A stretch of DNA of 64,000 bases, from assembly GCA_013398295.1 (NCBI GenBank), contig VZSF01008885.1, forward strand, positions 1-64,000. Reading direction: 5' to 3'. This document shows, piece after piece, positions 51,505 through 63,309 of the stretch. This DNA comes from Chionis minor. Lineage: Eukaryota; Chordata; Aves; Charadriiformes; Chionididae. Position numbers and translations under genes: made by a program. Each line of letters begins with the position of its first letter. Within the stretch, counting starts at the first letter, position 1. The notes under the pieces were generated by a model, which saw only the letters and a program-made list of their open reading frames with translations, was not told the origin of the DNA and searched no databases.

Positions 51505-51568
51505 TATATATATATATATAGAGAGAGAGGTATAGAGATACAGATATAGATATAGATACATATACATG
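51505..51568. repeat. (TA)8-(GA)n-GATA-like compound microsatellite
   Basis: Eight TA units (51505-51520), then GAGAGAGAGG, then imperfect GATA/TAGA units to about 51568. It starts just after the 5' end of the CR1 at 51293-51485. The minus-strand frame with repeated YMYLYLY residues is produced by this repeat. Confidence 0.85.
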
Positions 51569-52033
51569 TATTTACCTTCATTATGCAATTCCATGTGAGT
51601 AGGAGTGGCATGTGTGTGCAGGAAAGATGAAAAGAAATTTGTGTAAGAATTCCTACTTACTGAATCTTTGTTTCTTCCTGCCATTTTATATGCAACATCA
51701 GACAAAGAGGTTATCAGAGGCTGTGGGTTTTCGAAGAATTTATTTTCAAATACCAACAACTATAAAGAGATATGAATTGTCTGAGGTGTGTATTAACTAT
51801 ATGAAAATATGATTGCTTGTTTAACTTGTTCTTGAAAGATAACCAAGGCCAGAAACTCAGGATACTAAGAAAAGTCATTGCTGTGTTATCCTCATTTTAA
51901 AAGGACATTTAAATTGATAAAAGAATATGTCTTTTGGAATCAGATTTAGAATGTTATTCTTTTAAGCTTAAAGATATTTTGGAGAAATACTTCCACAGAT
52001 AGAAATATTTTAACTTTAAAGCAGATTTTTCTC
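51569..52033. other. Unique noncoding sequence
   Basis: Nothing recognised. Confidence 0.5.
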
Positions 52034-52075
52034 TGTTGTGGTTTAGGCTGGGCTGGCCACTAAATGAATGACACC
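52034..52075 (-). mobile_element. Probable LTR terminal fragment
   Basis: TGTTGTGGTTTAGGCTGGGC then TGGCCACTAAATGAATGACA resembles the start of the plus strand of the LTR at 11837 (TGTCATGGTTTTGGCTGGAC, then TGGCCCCTGAAATGAATGACA), at about 33 of 40 positions by eye. After this the two diverge and I find no matching other end within 1 kb. It is either a broken copy or a different LTR family that shares its terminus. Confidence 0.45.
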
Positions 52076-52850
52076 AGTTACTGAAGGATTTCAGAATATT
52101 CTCTTAGAATATCGGCTACACTTTAGCACCAAAGATTTGTCACTGGGTTGGGAAAATGCTGTCTCTGTTCTGTTTTAGTCATTCCTGGGTATGCACAAAC
52201 ATCATTAGATTTTTCCTGAAAAATATTTTCCAATATCTTACCATTTCTCTTGATTTCTCTCTGTAAATAGTCAAAAACATAATTGTAAATTTTATTAAAT
52301 GTCATAAATATCCCATGGCCACCTATCAGCATTTTTTCTCAGTAAATAACACAGAATGATTTACCAAAATATCAAATAAAACTGTCCTTTTTTCCAGACT
52401 ATTCAAAAGGCAAATTTTACAAATTTTCCCTTTTTGGTTTATGTTTCTTATATATCTAAATTTATCTGGCCCAAATTAATCTCTGCAGTCTATTTAGGTC
52501 CCAAATACATGAACATCTCACAGAAAACAAATGCCTTGTTTGCAGTGCAGAAAAATAAGAAAGTATCCTTGGGCATTTCTTGTATATTAATTATAGCTCT
52601 GGTTGATTTCCAGGAACAACTGTTTTAGGAAACTGCCTGCGGAAAGTGACACTGATGAAAGAATTTGTATTGAAAATACTGCTTATTAAAAAAAAAATAA
52701 ATCAGATTGATTACTTCCAGGCAGAAAATAGAATAGTGCATGCAGGGATTTAGACATAATAGTCATGTAGAATAAGGAAGGAAGTAAGCAAGCCAAACAC
52801 TTGAGACATCTTTAGTGACATAGCAGGGGATATATAGATATAAAACATGT

Positions 52851-52896
52851 ATACACAGACACACAAACACACACACACACGTGCACACAAACACAT
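52851..52896. repeat. Interrupted (CA)n microsatellite
   Basis: ACACAGACACACAAACACAC continues through alternating CA units with a GTGC interruption to ACACATA. It is a simple dinucleotide expansion. Confidence 0.85.
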
Positions 52897-55800
52897 ATCC
52901 TTCCACTTATTTTATTCTACGGGTTTTGCTTATTATCTTGTCAAACATAATCTGCAAAAATAATACAATATATTGTGTACTAATCTATCGTCTGGTTCAG
53001 AACTGTGCCATGTAGCTTGGTTACATATCAAAATTTTTCCAGAGCTGCCTTCAATTTTTCATCTCTCAGACTTTCAGAGGGCTGTTTGATTTCAAGAAAC
53101 CTAAATATTCTTATCCGTAGCTAGAGAACACTGAAGCTGCAGAATCCTAGAGGCAGATGGGAAGTAAATTTTTATTGGGCATCAAACAAAAGCTGGTAAG
53201 AAAAGAGCTTTTGGCCTCACTGTATCACACACTTAAAGAGGGCATGCAAAAAACACCGAGTTATGAGTTGGCACCTGGAAGTTATGGATAATGTGGCATA
53301 GCTAGAGAAAGATTTAGCTCCACCACTCTCAAAATTGCTAGTAAAATGTTGAATCAGCTGTTCTTTCACAATGTAATCATCAGGTTATCTAGAAAAGGTC
53401 ATTCCTTTAAAGTGTTGCCCATTACGACCACAAAGATATTCACCTTCTTTGATACCACATTGTTCATTAAATCAGTGGTCCCCTGCTTGCAAGGTGATTT
53501 GTACAATTTGCAGTTTCCCACATAAAGCTTTCTGACCTGTTTAAATGCTGTCTTGACTACTGTGTGGCCTTGTGCAAAAGAAAATGGCATGATCTTGCCC
53601 TGTCATAGTAGACCTAAAAACATAGACTTGCCCAGAAACTGTAGAGTGCAATGCAAAAGGATTATTGACAGTGTGCCACAGGCTCTTTCTGAAGTTCTTG
53701 TGCATTTTATACTCCACTCATAATTCTTCAGGACTTCCCTCTGGGATTCAGAATAACCATTAGGCTTGAAATTTTTCACAACTGCTGGTTTCAGCATTGC
53801 TGGATTAACACCATTGTTGTAAGATCTTCATTAAGCAGTCCATGAAATGTCTGGTGACATGAGGAGACATGAGGACAAGGAGAATGACCACAAAGTGGCG
53901 GTTTACTATAGTCAGCTCTGCTGCAGTTACATGACTGTATATTTCAGGTTAATGCACCTAGCCTGTGGTGCTTATTTTCTGTAACTCACACAGACTTTAA
54001 TAGCAATAGCAAGTTCCCAACAGTTCAGTTTGCTTTTTGTCTAAGTTATTAAGAATGGCGTACTTTTGATCACCTTACATAAGTAAAAAAATTATGGTCC
54101 TCTTTTGCTCTGTTTTCACTTCCATCCTATGAAACAAAGAGTTCTTGTATGCTTCTTTGAGAGAGGATGAAAAGGAATTTTAGTAATTAGGGTTTGCAAA
54201 GTTCTAAGAAGTAGAAGTCCTAAATTTCAGTCACCAGGATCAAAATAATACGAAAAATTCTCTGTTCCAGAACTTCTGTAAATGTCCCCAAATATATACA
54301 GCCTTTGATCAAATGATCAAGATGGTTCTGACACCTTTACTTGTGTGGAGATTATTGCACAACATAAATAGTCCTATAGAGATCCCACTGAAAGTACTTG
54401 TGGTTTGCAGTAGTCTTCGATGCAAACAAGAGTGTCTGCTACCAATTGATAATGAGTAAAGAGGGTCCACTTCAATTTTAATTAAATCAATAGGAGTGTT
54501 TTCATTTGCTTCACTAGATAAGTGCTTTTCCATTTTACAAGCTTTCTAATAGTCCATTTTAAAATATGTTTCTCTCTAGCGAGATCAAAATGCATCTTGT
54601 ACTGTCGTAACAGAGGACATTGTCATTGCCATTCTTGGGATCAAAAAGGATTTTCAATGTGGTTGCAGTCATCGTGCTGTTTTACAGAATGTAGCATTTA
54701 TGATGTTTGGTGCTTCTTTGGTCGTTTGTCTGCCACTGAAATAACGAGACAGACACACACTGTGAAATGCAAATAGTAAAGAGTGCTTTCCTAAAGTATG
54801 GAACAGATAATACTCTCAGCCCCTCTAAATAAAAAACATCACTTTTTTAACCATGAAAGAATAGGAAGAAAAAAAAATTATAAAATTTGTTACATTGACT
54901 AAGTTACATAAAGGATGCAGCAACTCCATCCCCAAGAGAGTTCTTAAAAACTTTAGGTTGCCAAAGCTTCAAACTGTTTCAGTACACAGTTGTTTTTCTA
55001 ACGACTGAAAAAACCCTTAGAACAGACTCATTAAAGTGCAGGCAAATATTCAAATAGAACCTTCACCTAGTAGAGCTTTCTCTATAAAATGTAAATGGTT
55101 TGCCACTTATGAGGTTAGCAGTATAGAAAAACAAAATAAAATCTTTGAGCATTTTTAATAAAGATCTTCATTATCTGAACGGGATTGGGATGGATAGTGC
55201 ACAAAAGGAAAGAAATGGATGGCTTGTGTATATGCTAATGCTAATATTTGTGCTATTGTAGCTCATATACATTCCTGCCAGCAAGTGTTTACATTGTTTT
55301 TTCCTATAATACTGAGAATCAGACTTGAAGAGGAACTCTTTTATTGGCTTTTAGGGCCACATTGTGAAATATTGCCTTGAATTCTATTAGGCCACCCATG
55401 CAACTTCTCACTACTAGACAACCACCTGGCTAATGTTTTTAAAAAAAACTATATTTTCCACAGCCAACAGTTTCTCCATTTAAGGTTAATTATCATGACC
55501 CAGAATTTAGTTTGCAATAAATGAAATACAAGGCTACTAGTAACCTACTGAGGTTTGCTCATTTCTAATTTAAATAATGGACAGATTTACTTCTCCACAA
55601 CTGCTGGAGTGAGTCACTCAGTGGCCCAGTGTCACTGTGGCTGTAGACATGTAAATGAGAAGACAATTTGGCCTCCCATCTGGGCTTTTCAGTCTAGATC
55701 TATGTATGTTCCATGAATACAAACCAGTATTTCCTGGTTTCCAGTATTTTCCATGCTTTCCTTTTCTTTAGTGGGCAACATGCTACCATAGTTGGTCATT

Positions 55801-58800
55801 TAACAGCCTCACACTACTGGAGCAAGCAAGTAGTTTCCAGTGTCTTTAGAACAGGGTTCCCACAGCAGCCAGGCTGCAGTTCTTGAGCATAAAATTTCAG
55901 GAAAAAACATGCACGATGAGCACATTTTGTGTATGATCTCTACGTGTAAGCAAAAACATTGCAGGAAAGAAGGCTATAGTTCCTTGAAAGTTTCAGGAAG
56001 TTTTTAGTATGCTCCATGGATACCAATTCCAATTTCTAAACCTGTCTGCCAATATTATTTCGGTAATCTAATTTAAGGGGTTTTATATTATACGACTGGA
56101 TTCTACAAAGAGACAGTCTTTAAAAATGCTAATACACTGATTGAGCTCAATTGAATTAGATTACTGGGAATAGTAACTATAAATGCCTGCAGAAAAAGAA
56201 AAGAAAAAAAATCTCCTTGATCTACTTTGCTACAAATATGCCTTTTCATAACTGCAGCTGAAAGAGAAGCCCTGGTCGCATGCTTCCCTTGAGCACTCTA
56301 GCAAGCAAGGCCAATATAGGTGATCATTTAAAGTGGACAGTGATAGATCAGTTCCTCTCAGGATATCACAGGTGATGTCAGCAGTTCAGTGATGGCATTG
56401 TAGGACTTCGGGCCATTTATGAAATCCATTTGAAAAACCTGAGTAGACTCTCAGGTGACTAATCCATGCTCACCTCTGTTTTCTGCAAAAACACAACTAA
56501 CCAGGTTTAAAGTTCATATAGATATATTTACATGAGCTGCAGATGTACTGCATAGAAATCTGGATGCAAAATACATAAGTGTGTATGCAATATTATTTTA
56601 AGTTACATGAAGAAATCAGAAAGAGATTTTTGAAGCTGCTCTTATTAATGTGATGCAACTTGAACCATGTCCCCTATGAGAGGGCAGACAAGCACAACCC
56701 AAGTCAAAACAAACAGGGTTGATAGTTTTTCATAGTTATAGTGTACCAAATTCTCTCCACAACCAGGTATTACAGGGCTTATAAAAAAGGGCTCTCTGTC
56801 CCTTGACAGATTATCACTGACTCTCTCTTCCACCTCTTTGTAGTTACACTTGCTAGGTCTGTGAACCTGGAAGAGCCTACTAGATGCAGGTCCCAAGAAG
56901 ACCTTATTTATTCTTGCAATTTAGTGGTGGAACCTGTGATTTCTTTTCTCTGTATCTACTAAATGCTTGGACTTTTTGTTTTGGTGCTGTTTTTTTTGCT
57001 TGATTCTTGTCTCCAACTGCTGATAACTATTTATGTCTTGATGTAGCTGCTTGGATGTTTTGGAAAAGGATGAATTTTTCCCTGGGGTGGTTTGAGGGCT
57101 TTGGTACTCTGATGTGTTTGGGGTAAGTTTGATGAGGAGCTTTTGCCTGAGTGTACACTGTCTCTGCTACTCTGAAGCTGGTACTGGAGGTAGCCCAGAA
57201 CGTCCTCCTGACATGTATAGGTATAGCTGTTCCTCCCAGAGATGTTGGATATTTGCTCTTTATTTTATTATGTGTATGATTTACCTTAGGTTAAAGCAAA
57301 CTCTAGGTTAGTTCATGATCCTTCGTGTGGAGGGGAAGTATTTCACTGCCCACAGGTCTGTGCAAGACTTTCTACAAATTCAAAATAAAGACATAAATTG
57401 TATCTAGTCTAAAGAAGTTAGACCAAACAAACTTAGCAAACTCTGTAGAAGGGTTTATAGTCTTAAGGATGAATATTTATGTTTGAAATCTCTTGGTGCT
57501 GTACAAAAGTAAGACTATGATTAAATGAGAGGTGTTTAGTATCATTCTTTCCTTCTATTGACTGCATCTCCTTTGTATCCTTTGTATTTTCTCTTTCAGT
57601 TTGTTATGTTTTACCAGGTTGGCTTGGATCTGATTGCTGAGTTTTTTCTTGATTTGGCAGGTTCTCATTTATTGTCCTAATGTAACATTGACAGTGTTTG
57701 GATTTGTTACTTTATAGATACCCTTTAATATATACAATACAAGCAGTCAGAAGGAGGTAGAAAAAGAAAACCAGCAACATGGGAAGTAACAGAATATGCA
57801 CATGCCCTGTATTTTTCCAGTTGTAAATGCACAGAAAAAGAATGCTTTGTAAATCCTCTGGCAGCAAGATCTACAGCTAGGGTGGATTTTTTTCTGAAAT
57901 TCAATGTAATTTTCTTTTTGAAATTAATAGCAATCTTGATTTTCAAAACATATGTAAACAGGAATTTTAATTGGCAGAGTTCTACTTGTGACAGTTCTCT
58001 ATGACAGGCTCAGCTCTAGTCTTTTTTCACTGAGACATATAGATCTATTAGGGCATTACAAATAAACAGAAAGCATGTGAAGAATTTACTTAAGTTCCAC
58101 AGCCAATTTAGTCTGGCATATGTTTGTGTTGTTGCTGAAAAGGTCATTTCTAGTTGTCTTTATGCTGGAGCTAATGTTCACATGGCCTCAGCATGGACTG
58201 ATTAAAATGGTGTAAAGTGAAAACTAAAGGCAGGAGGGTGATGGAGGTGGGAGGAAGCTTGTTCAGGATAAGCAGCAGTTTCCTGAGGAAGTTTGCTGTG
58301 TGGCTGCATGAACGCCAGCTCTGGCACATGGGAACATGGAGGAGGAGCTGTAGGACACGATGACTGTGACTGCTTCTTTGGGCACAGCAGCCTGTGCCAG
58401 ATTTAAACCTGAACCACTGAACCACAGAATTTAACCCTCTGTTTCCATAGCCTGTGCTGTGATCCACATCTATTCCTCTGCTTCAGAGATGTGACTGAGC
58501 TTCTTTGTACTGACCCACTTAAACATGAATACAAACAGCACCCAGCCAAGAAGCAATTTCCCTTGTGGGGAAAAAAAAAAAGAAATCTTGCTGTAGCACG
58601 GTGTATTCCCCAAACCTGCAGGCTGGTTTTGCTTGTAACCTAGCAGACAGCACTCTATGTGATTTTCATTTGTTTAAGTGATTTCTGACCATGTCAGTTT
58701 TGTTTCATGGTAAACTAAAACATAAATTTAATCGTCCTGATCAAGGGAGGGTCTGCAGAAGCACAGCTGACATTACTGTTTATCTTCATGAAATAGTGAA

Positions 58801-59253
58801 GGTTGTGCGTCCTACTGTGTTTGGAACTCTAGTTTGAGATAACACTGCCTCTGCCCACACTGTTTATTCTTCTCTAAATTAACATAACTTATTTTTAGCT
58901 CTAAATCCTTTACAAATTACAGGCATCTTTCTTTGATAAATATTTTGAGGTTTTGTTTGTTTGGGTGTTTTTTACGCTTAGACTGAATGAATGTGAGTTC
59001 ATTTTCTAAATCATAATCCCATTCCTCTCCACAATTTTTAGGGTCTTTTAGTCCCCTGACTAGAAAAACATCATTTCAAAGACCCTGCAGGAGTACTATA
59101 AAACTGCAGTGTTCCATACATTAAAAAGTTCTCCCTTTATCTTCTACCTTGGTGATTTATAAGAACAAAGAAGAATGTCTGTTCGCTACACATTAAAATC
59201 CCTAGTGAGTTAATATTTTTTCCAGTTATAGTGCTGTTTTTGAGTGATTTATG

Positions 59254-59287
59254 GTCTACGATGCATGGGAGTCTGCGATGCATGGGT
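59254..59287. repeat. 17-bp tandem duplication, two copies
   Basis: GTCTACGATGCATGGGA (59254-59270) is followed immediately by GTCTGCGATGCATGGGT (59271-59287). They differ at two positions. Confidence 0.85.
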
Positions 59288-62200
59288 GGAAATACACAAC
59301 ATTTAATAGGGACATTTTTGTTCCAAAACCCGAGCAACATAAGAAAGACTCGATGTGGATTGTGTGTGCTATGTGTTGTGGTCAGTATTTAATCTATGTG
59401 TAGCAAGAGTCACCACCTCGTGACAGTAGCTGATGTCAACACAAAGTATTCTGACTCACGGAAGTAAATTTGTGGGTTTCTGTGAGCAGTATACCAACCA
59501 GAGGGGCTTTTGTTAAGTCTTGCAGAAAGAGCATACTTCTGTCTGTGCTCACAGTGGAGGTGTTATTAGTGTGAACTTGTTTAAGCTAAATTTTGTATAT
59601 GGTGAGAAACGGTAAAATGCACAGTTTTGCTCTGCACCAGTGCCTCCCAGCTCACTCTCACTGGCATTACAGTGCCTAGTGATGGCTCTAACATAAAAAT
59701 GTAGTTCTGTTCCAACACGCGGTGTGTTGCTCCTGTTGCTTTATTTACATCATTATGAATGGTTAAATGTTTCTGATTGTCTCTACATATATATGTACCT
59801 ATGTACTTCCCTCTTTCATAGTTACTTGTGACACAGTCAATAAAACTATAGCATGAAAACAATGAAAATAAATGCTTTTTTCACTTACCTTGTAGAACTG
59901 ATGTTTAAGGCTATACCTATGTTTTTTAGTGTCAAAAGGTAGTATGCCGTATTGTCTGTACTGCATTGCACATTCTTTATTCTTTTTAACACAGCCACAC
60001 TGCAAAGAAGGGCAGGTACCACAGTAAATGCATCCAGAATTGTTGTTACTTGAAAGGTGTGAGGCTAGGTCAAAACAAACAAGCAAATCTGAATTTATCA
60101 ATCAGTTTTAATCAATGTTTATTCACACAGAAGCTTTTATAGTAGCTAAAAAACCAACAAATGATACATGGCTGCTGGATACTAGCCTGTTCTCCTAGAC
60201 TACAGCAAAGTAAGGTATTCTGTGGCTCTGCAGGCTAAAATCACTGACCAATTTTCAGTTCCCAAATGGGAGGTCCTATGCAAAAGCAGTGTATGATCTT
60301 AGATGTTATAATACTTTTGATGTACCTTTTGATGTTGATAACTTTGTGATCCTCTCAGTTGTGTAAGAAACCAATGCTTATAGTTTGTTTCTGTCTGCAT
60401 ACAGTGTCCTTGGGTCCAGCAGAAGTGATCTGCTGAAATGTACTCCTATGAAATGCCTTACCGAATGAATGAAGCTGGAGAGACAGAGTTCTTGTATCGA
60501 CCATATGAACTGAACCTTTAGAAGTGTAGTAATTACAAGACGGTAATTGGTATTTCATTGATGATGCTATTGAGACAAGAGCTCATAACAGAATGCACTT
60601 CCACGTTCACCCTTCATTTAAAACACTGCTGATTGGGAAATAGATTGAAGTGCCCATAGCTGAACTGTGATTTGGGCCCATACCGATTACGTGTATCATT
60701 TGCTTTCGCTTTTTGAATACAGTTATCAAATTGCTCTATAGAAATGGTGGTGGTGCAAGCATAGGAAAGAATTATCCACTTAATTCCAGCCTGTGAACAT
60801 GATCTATATTAAATTAACAGAAAACCATGCTTTCATGTAAATGAGGGATAAGGAATTAAATAGAGCCTCCATACAAACATCCAGGATTCTGAAGTGGGTC
60901 CATCACTTCAGGATTGTAGCCAAAATATATGATTATAATTAAAATTTGCTTATTTCAACAATAAAGAAGTCCCATACCCCTCCACATATTTTTGATAGAG
61001 ATTTCATTTTCAGAAAAACAAGGCTTTTAAAATGCCTTGATAGCAGATGTTGCTGTTAATGAAATATCCCAAGGATACATGCATTATGAAACAATCACCT
61101 GTAAAGGATGTAAACTAAGCAAGGGAATTTCACTGCAGAGTCGTAAATACTGCATTCTGCATAGAGCAACTGCTTGGTATTGCTATCTATATAAAACTAC
61201 GGCTGTAACACAGGAAGAAAAACAAAAGTAAAACAAATTAACTATAGACACCTGGTCAATGAGGAAAATTGCTGTCAGGGCTAAAGCAAGTAAACCAAAG
61301 CTGCAGGCAGGGCAAGAAAATTTCCCGCGAGGCAGACCCACCACACCTCAGTCATGAGGCCTTGCAAACGCAGCACAAAATGCTGGCAATCCTGTATTAC
61401 AGAGCCACCCAGTTACATATGTAAAGTAATCATATTAACGGGTGAAATTTAACAGTGAGTCAGGAGAACATGTAAGGACCACTGACTCCTTAATAAATAA
61501 AATGAACAGATGAATGTCTCTGTATGTAATTTTACTTCTCACTAACGGTAAATGTGAAGTCCTAAACTGATGCATGTAATTCTGACCCTATAGTTATTAT
61601 TACAGTTGATTAACTCCTTACTGCAAGTCATGATCTTTATGAAATCTCTCTGGATATGATTGAATGATTTTGTGTTTTACATGAGCACAGCTAAAATGTT
61701 TGAGGTCAAATAGAATTCAACCCCATCTGTATTTCAGGGAATAATGAAATAAATGCATTGCATTTCTCTGCATTTGACTTACTTTATAGGTTTATATCCT
61801 GCAAAGAGAGACTGGTCTTCCATGGCCTTTACAGAACTACAGAGCACTGGGAAAGCAATAGAGAGACAAGTCCTAGTCAGGCAAAAGGAAATCAAAAGAG
61901 GATATGAATGGAAACATTGATTTAATCTCATTAGCCTTCGTAAGTTCAGGTCCTTCATAAGCTAGTGAGAATCTCTCCTTTTCTGTAAAAATGAGTGACA
62001 TTTCTGTAAGTGCTACCTCCACAGAGCGTCTGCTTGGCATTCTTGTGACTCACATTGACACGCAGTTGCAGGTTCATGCCCTTCATGGCTGTCAACAAGA
62101 AACAAAACTAGGTAAAATCTCTATGACGCGAGTTGTTCTTTTCCACCTTTTATTTTGCCTTTCTTTCCTGTGGGTGCTTCACAGTCCAAGTTCATTAGCT

Positions 62201-62570
62201 TCTAATAGAAAACTCTGTTATTATAAATTATTTCAAAACTGCAATGCAGTCAAATAGATGCTAAATCTTCTACATTTTGGCCTCATGTTAAGCTGCCAAC
62301 GAAGTGCTCTTGTTTTGGTGTTCTTGTGGTCTGCTCAATCCTTCCACATGAATAATTCCAGAGCTTACATGAATTCTCTTAATAAACATCTAGATCTTTC
62401 CTCCATCTCTCACAGTCTGCTTTTGGGACTTTTTAAAAAATGCTTCACCATCCCTTTCATTTGGATATTAACCCCCGCCAAATATCTGCAACCTACTGCT
62501 ATAGCAGTGGCTCATTTTTGAGCATTCTTCTTGCTAGGACTGTGTATAACCTAAAGGTCTAAGTTCAGTG

Positions 62571-62786
62571 TTATAGCAGCAGTCTTGAACTCCAGAGTGC
62601 AACAAGTTGTTCCCGATGTTTCAAGCAGGAGACTCGCTCACTCTTCTGCCTGTTGGCTTGTGCTTCTCCACCATGTGGTTTCCAGTGCACCATCTCTGCC
62701 CCTTCTTGCTCTGGGTCTTCATAAGCTAGATGAAGGTCTTTAGCAGATCTATGACACGCTGACCGAGTGAGGCTGGTTCGGGGAAC
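62571..62786 (-). other. Candidate terminal exon or exon remnant (unrecognised)
   Basis: On the minus strand a pyrimidine-rich tract ending TTTGCTTCAG (AG at 62788-62787) could be a splice acceptor. From there a frame stays open for 71 codons, VPRTSLTRSACHRSAKDLHL, then YEDPEQEGAEMVHWKPHGGE and so on, to a TAA at 62573-62571. The block is more GC-rich and less AT-biased than its surroundings. I do not recognise the protein, see no partner exon, and find no start. It may be a real last exon, an exon of a noncoding RNA, or chance. Confidence 0.2.
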
Positions 62787-63309
62787 CTGAAGCAAAGCAG
62801 AGAAAGTTGAAAGAATATTTTAGAGGAATCCGTACTCCCTAAAAGTAGCTTGATGTTGTGAATCCAGGCCTAGATATGATACATAAACCCATATGATACA
62901 CAAAATCAATATACCATATTTCTGCAACAAGACATCCATGCCAAGAGTGGAAAGTCAAATCTGACAGACTACTTATTCTTCAGTAGTTCAAGAAGCATTG
63001 ACTTCTCTTCAGTCCTATAAATGGAACTGTAGTACCTTTAACTCCCTGAGAAATGTATGAGTGCTTCCATCATGCTTTATGAGACTAATTTAACCTCTTA
63101 TAAATGGGATTAACTCATCTCTTCTCCACAAGAAGCTTTTGTATTTGACATAGGGAACTTCTTGCTGAACTCATATGTGAAAGAGATGTACACAGAAGGT
63201 GGAAACAGGCAGGCTGCCCATAAGCAATATGGGAATATTGTCTGAACATGCAAGGGAGGTGGCATGCACATGTGGGAGGTAGCCAACATCATCATAAGGC
63301 TGCTGCCTA

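Larger units (their letters stand above)
52076..63309. other. 11-kb mostly unique noncoding region
   Basis: No complete gene is recognised. Contents: a CA-rich microsatellite at 52851-52896, a 17-bp tandem duplication at 59254-59287, A-rich runs near 56194-56210 and 58569-58580, and a candidate minus-strand exon at 62571-62786. Blocks at about 55190-55300 and 55480-55680 have octamer-like motifs (CATGTAAATGAG) and could be conserved noncoding DNA. Other frames are short. Confidence 0.5.

Noticed and set aside
54576..54740. Possible exon after a TTTCTCTCTAG acceptor-like site (54 open codons)
   Set aside because: The frame ends in TAA with no partner exon, the protein is unrecognised, and this length is expected by chance.
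61991..62257. Open frame starting ATGAGTGACATTTCTG with a downstream GTAAAA donor-like site
   Set aside because: The signals are weak and the protein is unrecognised. Nothing supports splicing.
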